Counted from the stretch's first letter, positions 1 through 4,638 are shown. The stretch is DNA of 5,142 bases from Candidatus Dadabacteria bacterium (GCA_003229065.1 QIHJ01000067.1:1-5142); one strand, 5' to 3'. The notes: a model not told the origin generated them from the sequence alone. Numbers and translations are program-made.

Positions 1-64
1 CTAAAACCTTGATAGTGTTAGAGCCTATGTCCAGTCCGACAACTCCTTTTCTACCTAAAAACAA
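1..64 (-). CDS. pilM: Type IV pilus assembly protein PilM, N-terminal fragment
   Basis: Only the first 21 codons lie in the window; the gene continues past base 1. Starting at TTG (64-62), the minus strand reads (M)FLGRKGVVGLDIGSNTIKVL. The opening GRKGVVGLDIGSNTIKVL matches the start of PilM, an actin-like (FtsA-fold) cytoplasmic ATP-binding protein; GLDIGSNTIK is its phosphate-1 loop. In known systems PilM binds the PilN cytoplasmic tail and joins the pilus motor to the PilNO inner-membrane complex. TTG is chosen because GGAGG (74-70) sits 5 nt upstream and the only nearby ATG (69-67) is out of frame and stops after four codons. The gene normally heads a pilMNOPQ operon, which would lie beyond the window. 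A c-di-GMP riboswitch leader precedes it. Confidence is limited by length: another actin-like ATPase of the FtsA/PilM group cannot be fully excluded. Confidence 0.85.
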   Translation of the reverse strand, partial: MFLGRKGVVGLDIGSNTIKVL

Positions 65-74
65 GTCATCCTCC
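62..74 (-). promoter_or_regulatory. pilM ribosome-binding site and TTG start with overlapping out-of-frame ATG
   Basis: On the minus strand GGAGG (74-70) is followed by ATGAC and then TTG (64-62). The ATG inside the spacer (69-67) opens a four-codon frame (M-T-C-F-stop) that overlaps the start of pilM in another frame. The in-frame PilM signature fixes TTG as the real start. The overlapping ATG may compete for initiating ribosomes and keep PilM low, but that is inference. Confidence 0.7.
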
Positions 75-324
75 GTAGTTACACTACTAATTTAACCATC
101 TTTTTTAACTTTTTGCAATACCAAACCTCATAAATTCAAAAACCACTTTAATTGTTACTGATATGGTACTGTAATAGTTCGTTTTAAGTTTCTTTATAAA
201 GTGGCTGCATTAAAATACCGATCGGTTTTAGGTTCAGAGCATATCTTAAGAAGGAGGCACGTTTGGAGTTGATGTTAATCTAGTTCTAACTGGCTGATAT
301 TGAACAATATTTTGATTCATACAA
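65..324 (-). promoter_or_regulatory. Leader / candidate expression platform between riboswitch and pilM
   Basis: This 260-base stretch has no credible ORF on either strand. It is the transcribed leader joining the aptamer to pilM. Visible pieces in the minus-strand RNA are: a segment at 290-282 able to pair with the P1 5' strand (424-415; 9 bp with one bulged U); a segment at 271-263 able to pair with the P1 3' strand (331-322; 9 bp with one bulged A); a CCUCC at 257-253 complementary to the pilM GGAGG; a 10-bp palindrome ACCGATCGGT at 217-226; a dyad at 297-310 (ATATTG-AA-CAATAT); and the possible terminator at 138-204. Which of these act with ligand is not determined by the sequence. Confidence 0.5.
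138..204 (-). terminator. Possible rho-independent terminator in the pilM leader
   Basis: In the minus-strand transcript CCACTTTA (204-197) is complementary to TAAAGTGG (150-143), an 8-bp perfect match, and is followed at once by five U (142-138). The loop is long (46 nt), though TTAC/GTAA inside it can pair. The position, between the c-di-GMP aptamer and pilM, is where a transcription-control platform would act. The stem is AT-rich and the loop is larger than usual, so this is only a candidate. Confidence 0.35.
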
Positions 325-422
325 TCTCCAACTTCGGTAACCCTGCCGCCTTAGGCTATGCCCTTAGACCGTCGGTTTTGCGTCCTGTACTTTCATACAG
401 TATGCCACTTATCGGTTAGAAA
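325..422 (-). promoter_or_regulatory. Cyclic-di-GMP-I riboswitch aptamer (GEMM-I)
   Basis: The minus-strand RNA has the GEMM-I order of elements. P1 is UUUCUAAC (422-415) with GUUGGAGA (332-325), 8 bp including G-U pairs. The J1/2 segment contains UGGCAUAC. P2 is CUGUAU/GUACAG closed by a GAAA tetraloop. Next come the hallmark GGACGCAAAACC, the tetraloop-receptor-like GGUCUAAGG in P3, and finally GGCAGGGUUACCGAAG before the P1 3' strand. By alignment to the Vibrio Vc2 aptamer from memory, the ligand-contacting G20, A47 and C92 equivalents are all kept. G at position 20 favours c-di-GMP over the cGAMP-type A20 variant. The aptamer starts about 10 nt after the predicted transcription start and lies in the leader of pilM, a common kind of target since c-di-GMP governs the sessile/motile switch. 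Known members act in the nascent transcript to alter termination or translation. Whether this one is ON or OFF with ligand is not evident. Confidence 0.92.
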
Positions 423-439
423 CTTATACCATAATTTGA

Positions 440-468
440 AAAGTACAGCTTAACTGCCTTTTTGTCAA
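440..468 (-). promoter_or_regulatory. Sigma-70-type promoter of the riboswitch-pilM transcript
   Basis: On the minus strand a consensus -35 TTGACA (468-463) is followed by a 17-bp spacer and -10 TACTTT (445-440, 4 of 6 to consensus). The predicted start near 433 puts the 5' end just upstream of aptamer P1, which supports both calls. Confidence 0.8.
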
Positions 469-517
469 TACTTTTTTGTTTGGAAAGTATGGGTAGAGAT
501 TGAAGGTGGCGGTAAGG

Positions 518-561
518 GGATTTACCTGTACGCTTTAGGAAGGAGGCGGTAAATCCGCCTC
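518..561 (-). terminator. Overlapping hairpins at the 3' end of the lipoprotein operon
   Basis: Two perfect stems share bases. One is GAGGCGG (543-549) with CCGCCTC (555-561), 7 GC-rich bp and a 5-nt loop, covering the last sense codons. The other is GGATTTACC (518-526) with GGTAAATCC (548-556), 9 bp with a 21-nt loop that contains the stop codon. They cannot form together. No clear U-run follows either one in the minus-strand RNA, so intrinsic termination is uncertain; a 3'-end-protecting structure or rho-dependent end is also possible. Confidence 0.4.
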
Positions 562-921
562 ATTCTCATAATAAATTTCCACTTCCTTTGAGAATACATT
601 CGTGGAATCAGCTTCTAGGGTCACGCTAAAAAACGCTCTCTCGGAGGGGAATAGAAGATAGCCCGAACCTTCCTCAAATACGGATATGGAGTTTGCTTCG
701 AGTATATTTCCTTCCTGATCTTTCAATACAATTACCACATATACGGAGCCTACAGCTTCATCCCCATTGTTGATGACAGCGCCGTTAAACTCAAGGTCGC
801 CGTTTCGGTCCACACTTTCCAGTATCGGGCCGTCAAGCGCAACCGTACCGCTCTCATTCGGGGCGCCGCAGCCCCAGCCTGTAAGCATAAGAATTGTCAG
901 TATCAAAATATATTTCTTCAT
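535..921 (-). CDS. Predicted FxLYD-like envelope lipoprotein
   Basis: A 128-residue protein with a lipoprotein-type signal: K2-K3, hydrophobic core 4-14, then G-W-G-C with Cys18 as the probable acylated residue. The lipobox is atypical (Gly at -3, Trp at -2), so a failed or slow cleavage is possible. Residues about 38-118 resemble the FxLYD beta-sandwich family: FNGAVINNGDEAV (45-57), a strand VYVVIVLKDQEGNIL (60-74), and the late FPSERAFFSVTLE (91-103), which fits the 'pG-x-x-a-x-F' strand of that family. Such domains occur in small envelope proteins of mostly unknown role. The start ATG (921-919) shares ATGA with the stop of the upstream two-TM gene, a 4-bp overlap typical of translational coupling, and only a weak AGAGAAAG precedes it. 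It is the last gene of a three-gene operon and likely works at the envelope with the two-TM protein (inference). Domain assignment is from pattern only. Confidence 0.8.
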   Translation of the reverse strand: MKKYILILTILMLTGWGCGAPNESGTVALDGPILESVDRNGDLEFNGAVINNGDEAVGSVYVVIVLKDQEGNILEANSISVFEEGSGYLLFPSERAFFSVTLEADSTNVFSKEVEIYYENEADLPPPS

Positions 922-1694
922 TGCTTTCTCTTTTCAGCCAGCTCTGAAATCGAAATTACATTCTTATCCTGAGCACTTTCCTGCCTCTTCTGGTCCTCTC
1001 CGCCGCCGTCCTGATCAACCTTATGGTCGTCTATTATATCACCGAGCACCTTGTGCATAATCTTAAGCGCTCCGATCGAGTGTTCTTTAAGATAGCCTTT
1101 TTCAAATACCACTTCCTTCTTTTTCCTCATCATCAGGAGGTAGAATATAAAAGCCTGATTATTCAAAACGATCAGCATCGCAGCATAGAGCAGATAATTA
1201 TCGGCGAAAACTTTCCTCAATATGCCCGTTGTATCGGAATCGATCTTAACAAGTCCGAAAGGCTCAGTCTGGGCCTGAGTAGTAAACGGGACAGATACCG
1301 AAATAATGCCGTTTGTGTCCGTGACCGTGTAGCCGCTTTCCGGATAGAACTCGTTCATAAAAAGTCCGCCTGAACCGCTCTCACCTTCCATATCTTTTTT
1401 AAAAACCACGCTAAAGAACTTCGGTGAGACTTCAAATGTATTGAACAGCTTTTTCCTGCCCAGCCTTTTATCGAGGAAATGATAGAACTCACCGCTGGTG
1501 GGCTGAATACCCTCCTCAGAATAAAAATCGCCTGCAAGGTCGCCAATGGTCTCTGAAATTGCTCTCGTTTTATTGACGAACTCGTCTTTGGCATTATTGA
1601 ATTGGAAAAGGAACACCAGTCCTATGAGAGCCAAAATACATAGCTCTATTCCAATCGCCTTAGTTATCGTCGAAAACTTACCGTTTAAGCGCAT
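918..1694 (-). CDS. Two-transmembrane protein with extracytoplasmic sensor-like domain, unknown function
   Basis: A 258-residue protein not recognised as a named family. It shows a short basic N-terminus, TM1 at about 13-32, an extracytoplasmic domain of about 130 residues (34-165), TM2 at about 167-189 followed by the positive stop RKKK (190-193), and a cytoplasmic tail of about 65 residues. This is the membrane layout of sensor kinases and chemoreceptors, with a Cache-like flavour (GYTVTDTNGIISVSVPF, 121-137), but no HAMP, kinase, GGDEF or signalling domain follows. The tail contains a helical stretch with three histidines (205, 214, 224) and ends in an acidic, Gln/Lys-rich segment. The ATG lies within the end of the upstream HTH gene (10-bp overlap); GGAG is only 2 nt away, so coupled re-initiation is likely. 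The gene sits between an HTH regulator and a lipoprotein, which suggests that it passes an envelope cue to the regulator. That role is inference. Confidence 0.75.
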   Translation of the reverse strand: MRLNGKFSTITKAIGIELCILALIGLVFLFQFNNAKDEFVNKTRAISETIGDLAGDFYSEEGIQPTSGEFYHFLDKRLGRKKLFNTFEVSPKFFSVVFKKDMEGESGSGGLFMNEFYPESGYTVTDTNGIISVSVPFTTQAQTEPFGLVKIDSDTTGILRKVFADNYLLYAAMLIVLNNQAFIFYLLMMRKKKEVVFEKGYLKEHSIGALKIMHKVLGDIIDDHKVDQDGGGEDQKRQESAQDKNVISISELAEKRKQ

Positions 1695-2101
1695 TTCTCC
1701 ATAAACTCTTCGAGTATCTCCTGAATACCCTCATCCTGTGAATGTCTAAGCAGCATAAATATCATTCCCCCAAAATCCTTCCTCATATCCGAGTCCAAGC
1801 TCCTGTAGAGATTTATGAGAGCCTTCTCCGCATCGGTAAGGACTTCGAAGCTCTCCTGGGAAATCTCTTCTTTTTCCATAAACCTGTTGAGACGCTCTTT
1901 TTTGGCCACTGTCCAGAGCTCCTCGATTTCTACCTCAAGGATTACCGCGATCTGCTGACATCTGTCGATCGACGGCGCATCCACTTTACCTGTCTCAAGC
2001 TGGTGTACGAAAACGCTCGACACCTCAAGGGAGCGGGCCAGGTCCTCCTGAGTAATATTCTTGTGTTTCCTTTTACTCTTTAAATAATCACCGAATCTCA
2101 T
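1685..2101 (-). CDS. XRE/Cro-C1 family HTH transcriptional regulator
   Basis: A 138-residue protein whose N-terminal part (about 4-62) is a Cro/C1-type helix-turn-helix: GDYLKSKRKHKNITQEDLAR, then helix 2 (TQEDLARSL, 17-25), recognition helix 3 (SSVFVHQLETG, 28-38) and the closing helix PSIDRCQQIAVILEVEIEEL. The remaining 75 residues (64-138) are helical and charged, unlike any sensor domain I recognise; they may serve for dimerisation or contact with the two-TM protein encoded next. The start ATG (2101-2099) has a strong AGGAGG (2112-2107) 5 nt upstream. It is the first gene of the operon, with a promoter at 2147-2176 and a dyad (2187-2198) just upstream that could be its own operator, since autoregulation is common in XRE proteins. 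HTH call is secure; target genes are unknown. Confidence 0.92.
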   Translation of the reverse strand: MRFGDYLKSKRKHKNITQEDLARSLEVSSVFVHQLETGKVDAPSIDRCQQIAVILEVEIEELWTVAKKERLNRFMEKEEISQESFEVLTDAEKALINLYRSLDSDMRKDFGGMIFMLLRHSQDEGIQEILEEFMEKCA

Positions 2102-2146
2102 TATGGCCTCCTAACACTGCGATATTATTTCACCTTTCCCAATCTA

Positions 2147-2176
2147 ATTTTACACCATAAACCCATGTAAAATCAA
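2147..2176 (-). promoter_or_regulatory. Promoter of the HTH / two-TM / lipoprotein operon
   Basis: Minus strand: -35 TTGATT (2176-2171), 18-bp spacer, -10 TAAAAT (2152-2147, 5 of 6 to consensus). The predicted start near 2140 gives a leader of about 40 nt before the HTH gene, whose AGGAGG lies at 2112-2107. Confidence 0.65.
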
Positions 2177-2186
2177 GGGGTATCTA

Positions 2187-2198
2187 GACTAAATAGTC
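2187..2198. promoter_or_regulatory. Dyad upstream of the operon promoter, possible HTH operator
   Basis: GACTA-AA-TAGTC is a perfect 5-bp-arm palindrome that ends 10 bp upstream of the -35 box of the HTH operon. Size and symmetry fit a Cro/C1-type operator, and the position would suit activation or modulation. Ownership by the adjacent regulator is inferred. Confidence 0.4.
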
Positions 2199-2226
2199 AT
2201 TATTTAAACTTCTACATTAATATTTT

Positions 2227-2243
2227 ACCGGGATTTTCCGGGT
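2227..2243. promoter_or_regulatory. 17-bp imperfect palindrome, possible protein-binding site
   Basis: The 17 bases ACCGGGATTTTCCGGGT read ACC-x-GGA-xxx-TCC-x-GGT on either strand, 6 symmetric positions per half, centred on 2235. It is GC-rich within AT-rich DNA, lies outside any gene and is about 90 bp upstream of the HTH operon start. It looks like an operator for a dimeric regulator, but no regulator can be assigned. Confidence 0.4.
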
Positions 2244-2284
2244 TCGCAGTATAAATAGCGGGTAAATGTATAATAAATAGGTAC

Positions 2285-2306
2285 GACTTAATTGAGGAAT
2301 TAAGTC
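2285..2306 (-). terminator. Perfect 9-bp hairpin downstream of the methyltransferase gene
   Basis: GACTTAATT (2285-2293) and AATTAAGTC (2298-2306) form a perfect stem with a 4-nt loop. It begins 55 bases past the methyltransferase stop. The stem is AT-rich and is not followed by a U-run on the minus strand, so it may be a weak terminator, a transcript-end structure or a DNA-level operator. Its outer GACT...AGTC matches the ends of the dyad at 2187-2198. Confidence 0.35.
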
Positions 2307-2360
2307 TTAAGTTGCTATAGTTATCCGGATTACTTAAACATTCAGACTCCGAATAAATTT

Positions 2361-3218
2361 TTATTTTCTAGCCATAATAAACCACGTGCTCGAATGGAGG
2401 TAAACACCGTCTGCTTTTTCATGGGGTGCCATCGAATTCTTCATCTCTTCCCGGATGTGCGGGAGCTTTTCCTGTCCGAGCGCCTCAGCTTCACGGATAA
2501 TCTCGCCTGAGGGGCCTACCAGTATTTGAAAATCAATCGCCTCTTCCATGCTGGTTCCTACGCATACGTCTGCGTCGTTTCTCTGAAACAGCAAAATATC
2601 CTGAAAGCCCGCCGCATTTAACATTGCCCTTGTGGTTTGCTCGTCAGCAAGCGCAAACGGGCCCGGACCGCAAGTCTGGGCGTTATCGCCCGGAGGGGGA
2701 AGATGCTTTAGAGCTATATCCTTGGCCATGCCCCAGCAGGGATTATCCGCTATAGTCCTCCATACTATCATGCATACAACTCCTCCCGGCTTTAAAGTCT
2801 TATGGGCGTTTTTGAGAGCAAGTACGATGTTTTGAAAGAACATCACGCCGAACCGTGAGTAGACAACGTCGTAGTAATTCTCGGGAAGCTCGTAGGTCAT
2901 GGCGTCGCCCAGAACGAACTTCACATTCGTAAGACCGGACGCGTCCCTTTCATTATTCGCAATTTCTAAGAACGCCTCTGTACAGTCAAGACCCATGACT
3001 TCACCTTCGGGGCCTACGATCTTAGCTATCTCAAGGCAGGTTTCGCCGTAGCCACATCCTATGTCGAGCACCTTGTCACCCGGCTTAATCTCAAAATGAT
3101 CATAGGCAGTCTCGCTATGAACGGCGCCGTTACCCGAGAGCAGGTGGCGGAAGGTGTTCCATTTAGGCACCAGTATTTCGTTCCAGCAGCTTATAAAATC
3201 GTCATTTGTATCGACCAT
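2361..3218 (-). CDS. Class I SAM-dependent methyltransferase, substrate unknown
   Basis: A 285-residue soluble protein with a complete Rossmann-fold methyltransferase core. Motif I is VLDIGCGYG (50-58), which holds the SAM-binding glycine loop. The acidic residue of motif II is Asp78 in MGLDCT, which contacts the SAM ribose. The adenine-side acidic residue is Asp105 in VLGDAM. LPENYYDVVYSRFGV (111-125) is the motif IV strand, and LKPGGVVCMIVW (142-153) follows. An N-terminal helical cap (FISCWNEILVPKWNTFRHLL) precedes the core and a 100-residue C-terminal part likely forms the acceptor lid. The family is UbiE/COQ5-like in general appearance, but the acceptor (small molecule, lipid or quinone) cannot be read from the sequence. 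The start ATG at 3218 has GGAGGG (3233-3228) 9 nt upstream. It is transcribed alone, divergent from the hydrolase gene; no convincing promoter was found. Length and motifs are intact. Confidence 0.9.
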   Translation of the reverse strand: MVDTNDDFISCWNEILVPKWNTFRHLLSGNGAVHSETAYDHFEIKPGDKVLDIGCGYGETCLEIAKIVGPEGEVMGLDCTEAFLEIANNERDASGLTNVKFVLGDAMTYELPENYYDVVYSRFGVMFFQNIVLALKNAHKTLKPGGVVCMIVWRTIADNPCWGMAKDIALKHLPPPGDNAQTCGPGPFALADEQTTRAMLNAAGFQDILLFQRNDADVCVGTSMEEAIDFQILVGPSGEIIREAEALGQEKLPHIREEMKNSMAPHEKADGVYLHSSTWFIMARK

Positions 3219-3360
3219 ATTAATTGTCCCTCCAGACAGATTAAGTAACTATAAATATCAAGCTTATTGCTTATGATATCAGATTTTATCCGAAGTGGTA
3301 AATATATCCTGCATCCTTCAGATTTATTAAAAATAAGGAGAATTTGTCTTTCCTCGTAAA

Positions 3361-3374
3361 CTCCGCCGACGGAG
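3361..3374. repeat. Small GC-rich hairpin CTCCG-CCGA-CGGAG
   Basis: A perfect 5-bp GC-rich stem with a 4-nt loop, followed by a second near-palindrome GAGC-ATGC-GCTC (3372-3383). Together they make a GC-rich island in an AT-rich gap, the look of a REP-like or bidirectional terminator element, although the window has no second copy. Confidence 0.35.
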
Positions 3375-3418
3375 CATGCGCTCTGGAACCCCGCGCCGTT
3401 TCACTCCTCCAACTTTAA

Positions 3419-3447
3419 TTACCATAATGCAATATACTTATTATGAT
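3419..3447 (+). promoter_or_regulatory. Promoter of the choloylglycine hydrolase family gene
   Basis: -35 TTACCA (3419-3424, 4 of 6), 17-bp spacer, -10 TATGAT (3442-3447, 5 of 6). The predicted start near 3454 gives a leader of about 63 nt with AAGGAGG (3500-3506) ahead of the ATG at 3517. Confidence 0.5.
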
Positions 3448-3516
3448 ACTACAAACCACACTGTCTTCACGGGCGGCGTTTAAGAAAATAACACAGATAA
3501 AGGAGGGGAATCATCG

Positions 3517-4638
3517 ATGAAGAAACTCACAGTCTATGCATTGGCTATTTTGGCATTGGCTATTTTGGTAATCTTAATATCAACCCAGGGAGACGCCCGC
3601 GCATGCACCGAGACCAGGATCATGTCGAAAGACGGCACTTGCGTTATCGGCCGCAGCATGGAGTTTGCCCAGGAGGTAAATTCAAATGTGATAGTTCAGC
3701 CGAGAGGGCAAGAGAGGGTCTCCAAGCTCCCGGGCGATAAGGACGGCATGAAATGGACCTCGAAATACGGCGTTCTTTACCTAGACGGATTCGGTCTCGA
3801 TATTGCCGTTGACGGGTTGAATGAAAAAGGGCTCTCGGTGGGCGCGCTTTACTTTCCGGACGCAGCCGTTTACCAGGAAGTCGAGCCCGGAGGTGAGTCT
3901 AAGGCGGTAGCGAGTATCGACCTTGCGCTCTACATACTCCAGAACTTCGCCACGGTCGATGAGGTCAGGGGAGCGCTCCCTAATATAGCCGTATGGGGTG
4001 AAAGGGTCGAAGCCCTCGGCAACATCGTCGTTCCTTTACACTGGTCGGTTTACCAGCCGGACGGCAGTGGAATAATAATCGAGTACACCAAGGACGGGCT
4101 CACCGTTTACGACAGCATCGGTGTAATGACCAACTCTCCCGAGTACTCGTGGCACCTGACTAATATGAGGAACTTCGTCGGTCTCAATTCCGAAAATGCA
4201 GAGCCGGTTGTCATTGAGGGAATAAGCTTTGCGGCAACAGGACAGGGAAGCGGTCTGATGTCCATTCCGGGCGACCCGACACCTCCTGCGAGATTTATAA
4301 GAGCAGGGGCCATGGCCTACCTCGCGAACAAGGTAGATACAGCAGAAGAAGCGGTAAATCTTGCGGTCCATGTGCTGAACACGGTCGATATCCCTATAGG
4401 GACGATCAGGAATTTCGAGGACGGGAAAGTGTTCCACGATTACACCCAGTGGATAGTGGCGAAAGACCTTACGAATAAAGTTCTCTATTACCGCACTTAT
4501 GACAACATGAATCTGAGAGCCGTTGAGCTTAAGAAATTCGACCTCGGCCCAGAAGGTAAGAAGTTCATTATGCCTATTAAAACAGATGTTATCGGCGCAA
4601 TCGACGTCTCCTCAGACCTGAAGCCCGCCGAGCGTTAA
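3517..4638 (+). CDS. Secreted choloylglycine hydrolase / penicillin V acylase family Ntn hydrolase
   Basis: A 373-residue linear-amide C-N hydrolase. The signal peptide (K2-K3, hydrophobic core 4-22) ends in A-R-A, directly before Cys30. Cleavage would expose Cys30 as the N-terminal nucleophile, as in Gram-negative members, so the enzyme is periplasmic or exported. By alignment with the clostridial bile salt hydrolase (from memory), the family landmarks are GRSMEF (45-50; Arg46), DGLNEKGLSVGALYFP (99-114), TNSPEYSWH (205-213; Asn206) and GDPTPPARFIR (252-262; Arg259). The catalytic Asp of the usual MD motif is Glu49, and Asn82 of bile salt hydrolases is Tyr112 here, the residue found in penicillin V acylases. 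So hydrolysis of penicillin V-like phenylacetyl or acyl-homoserine lactone amides is more likely than bile salts, though true substrates are unknown. A strong AAGGAGG (3500-3506) precedes the ATG by 10 nt; the gene appears monocistronic, with no clear intrinsic terminator after the stop. Confidence 0.92.
   Translation: MKKLTVYALAILALAILVILISTQGDARACTETRIMSKDGTCVIGRSMEFAQEVNSNVIVQPRGQERVSKLPGDKDGMKWTSKYGVLYLDGFGLDIAVDGLNEKGLSVGALYFPDAAVYQEVEPGGESKAVASIDLALYILQNFATVDEVRGALPNIAVWGERVEALGNIVVPLHWSVYQPDGSGIIIEYTKDGLTVYDSIGVMTNSPEYSWHLTNMRNFVGLNSENAEPVVIEGISFAATGQGSGLMSIPGDPTPPARFIRAGAMAYLANKVDTAEEAVNLAVHVLNTVDIPIGTIRNFEDGKVFHDYTQWIVAKDLTNKVLYYRTYDNMNLRAVELKKFDLGPEGKKFIMPIKTDVIGAIDVSSDLKPAER
3541..3570 (+). 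repeat. 15-bp tandem duplication inside the signal-peptide core
   Basis: Two adjacent 15-bp units (3541-3555 and 3556-3570) differ at one base. They encode LAILA then LAILV, lengthening the hydrophobic core of the signal peptide by five residues without changing frame. This looks like slippage in a signal peptide, where the sequence is tolerant. Confidence 0.9.

Larger units (their letters stand above)
3219..3516. other. Divergent intergenic region between methyltransferase and hydrolase
   Basis: No ORF of note. AT-rich ends flank a GC-rich island (about 3352-3402). Near the methyltransferase start an imperfect dyad, TATCA-AGC / GCT-TA-TGATA (3256-3278), could be a regulatory site. A hairpin lies at 3361-3374 and the hydrolase promoter at 3419-3447. 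I see no repeats matching elsewhere in the window. Confidence 0.5.

Noticed and set aside
251..285. Plus-strand gene starting after AAGGAGG at 251-257
   Set aside because: The TTG downstream gives only six codons before TAG; the motif is the reverse of the leader's CCUCC.
403..416. cGAMP-selective (GEMM-Ib) version of the riboswitch
   Set aside because: The position equivalent to 20 in Vc2 reads G rather than A by my alignment, so c-di-GMP is preferred; the loop has a changed neighbour (U for G), so the call is not absolute.
767..1373. Plus-strand reading frames opposite the lipoprotein and two-TM genes
   Set aside because: They lack ribosome-binding sites and recognisable domains, and lie fully antisense to genes with clear signal peptide and membrane segments.
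3230..3300. Promoter of the methyltransferase gene
   Set aside because: TATAGT resembles a -10, but no -35 with acceptable match exists at 16-18 bp, so no call is made.
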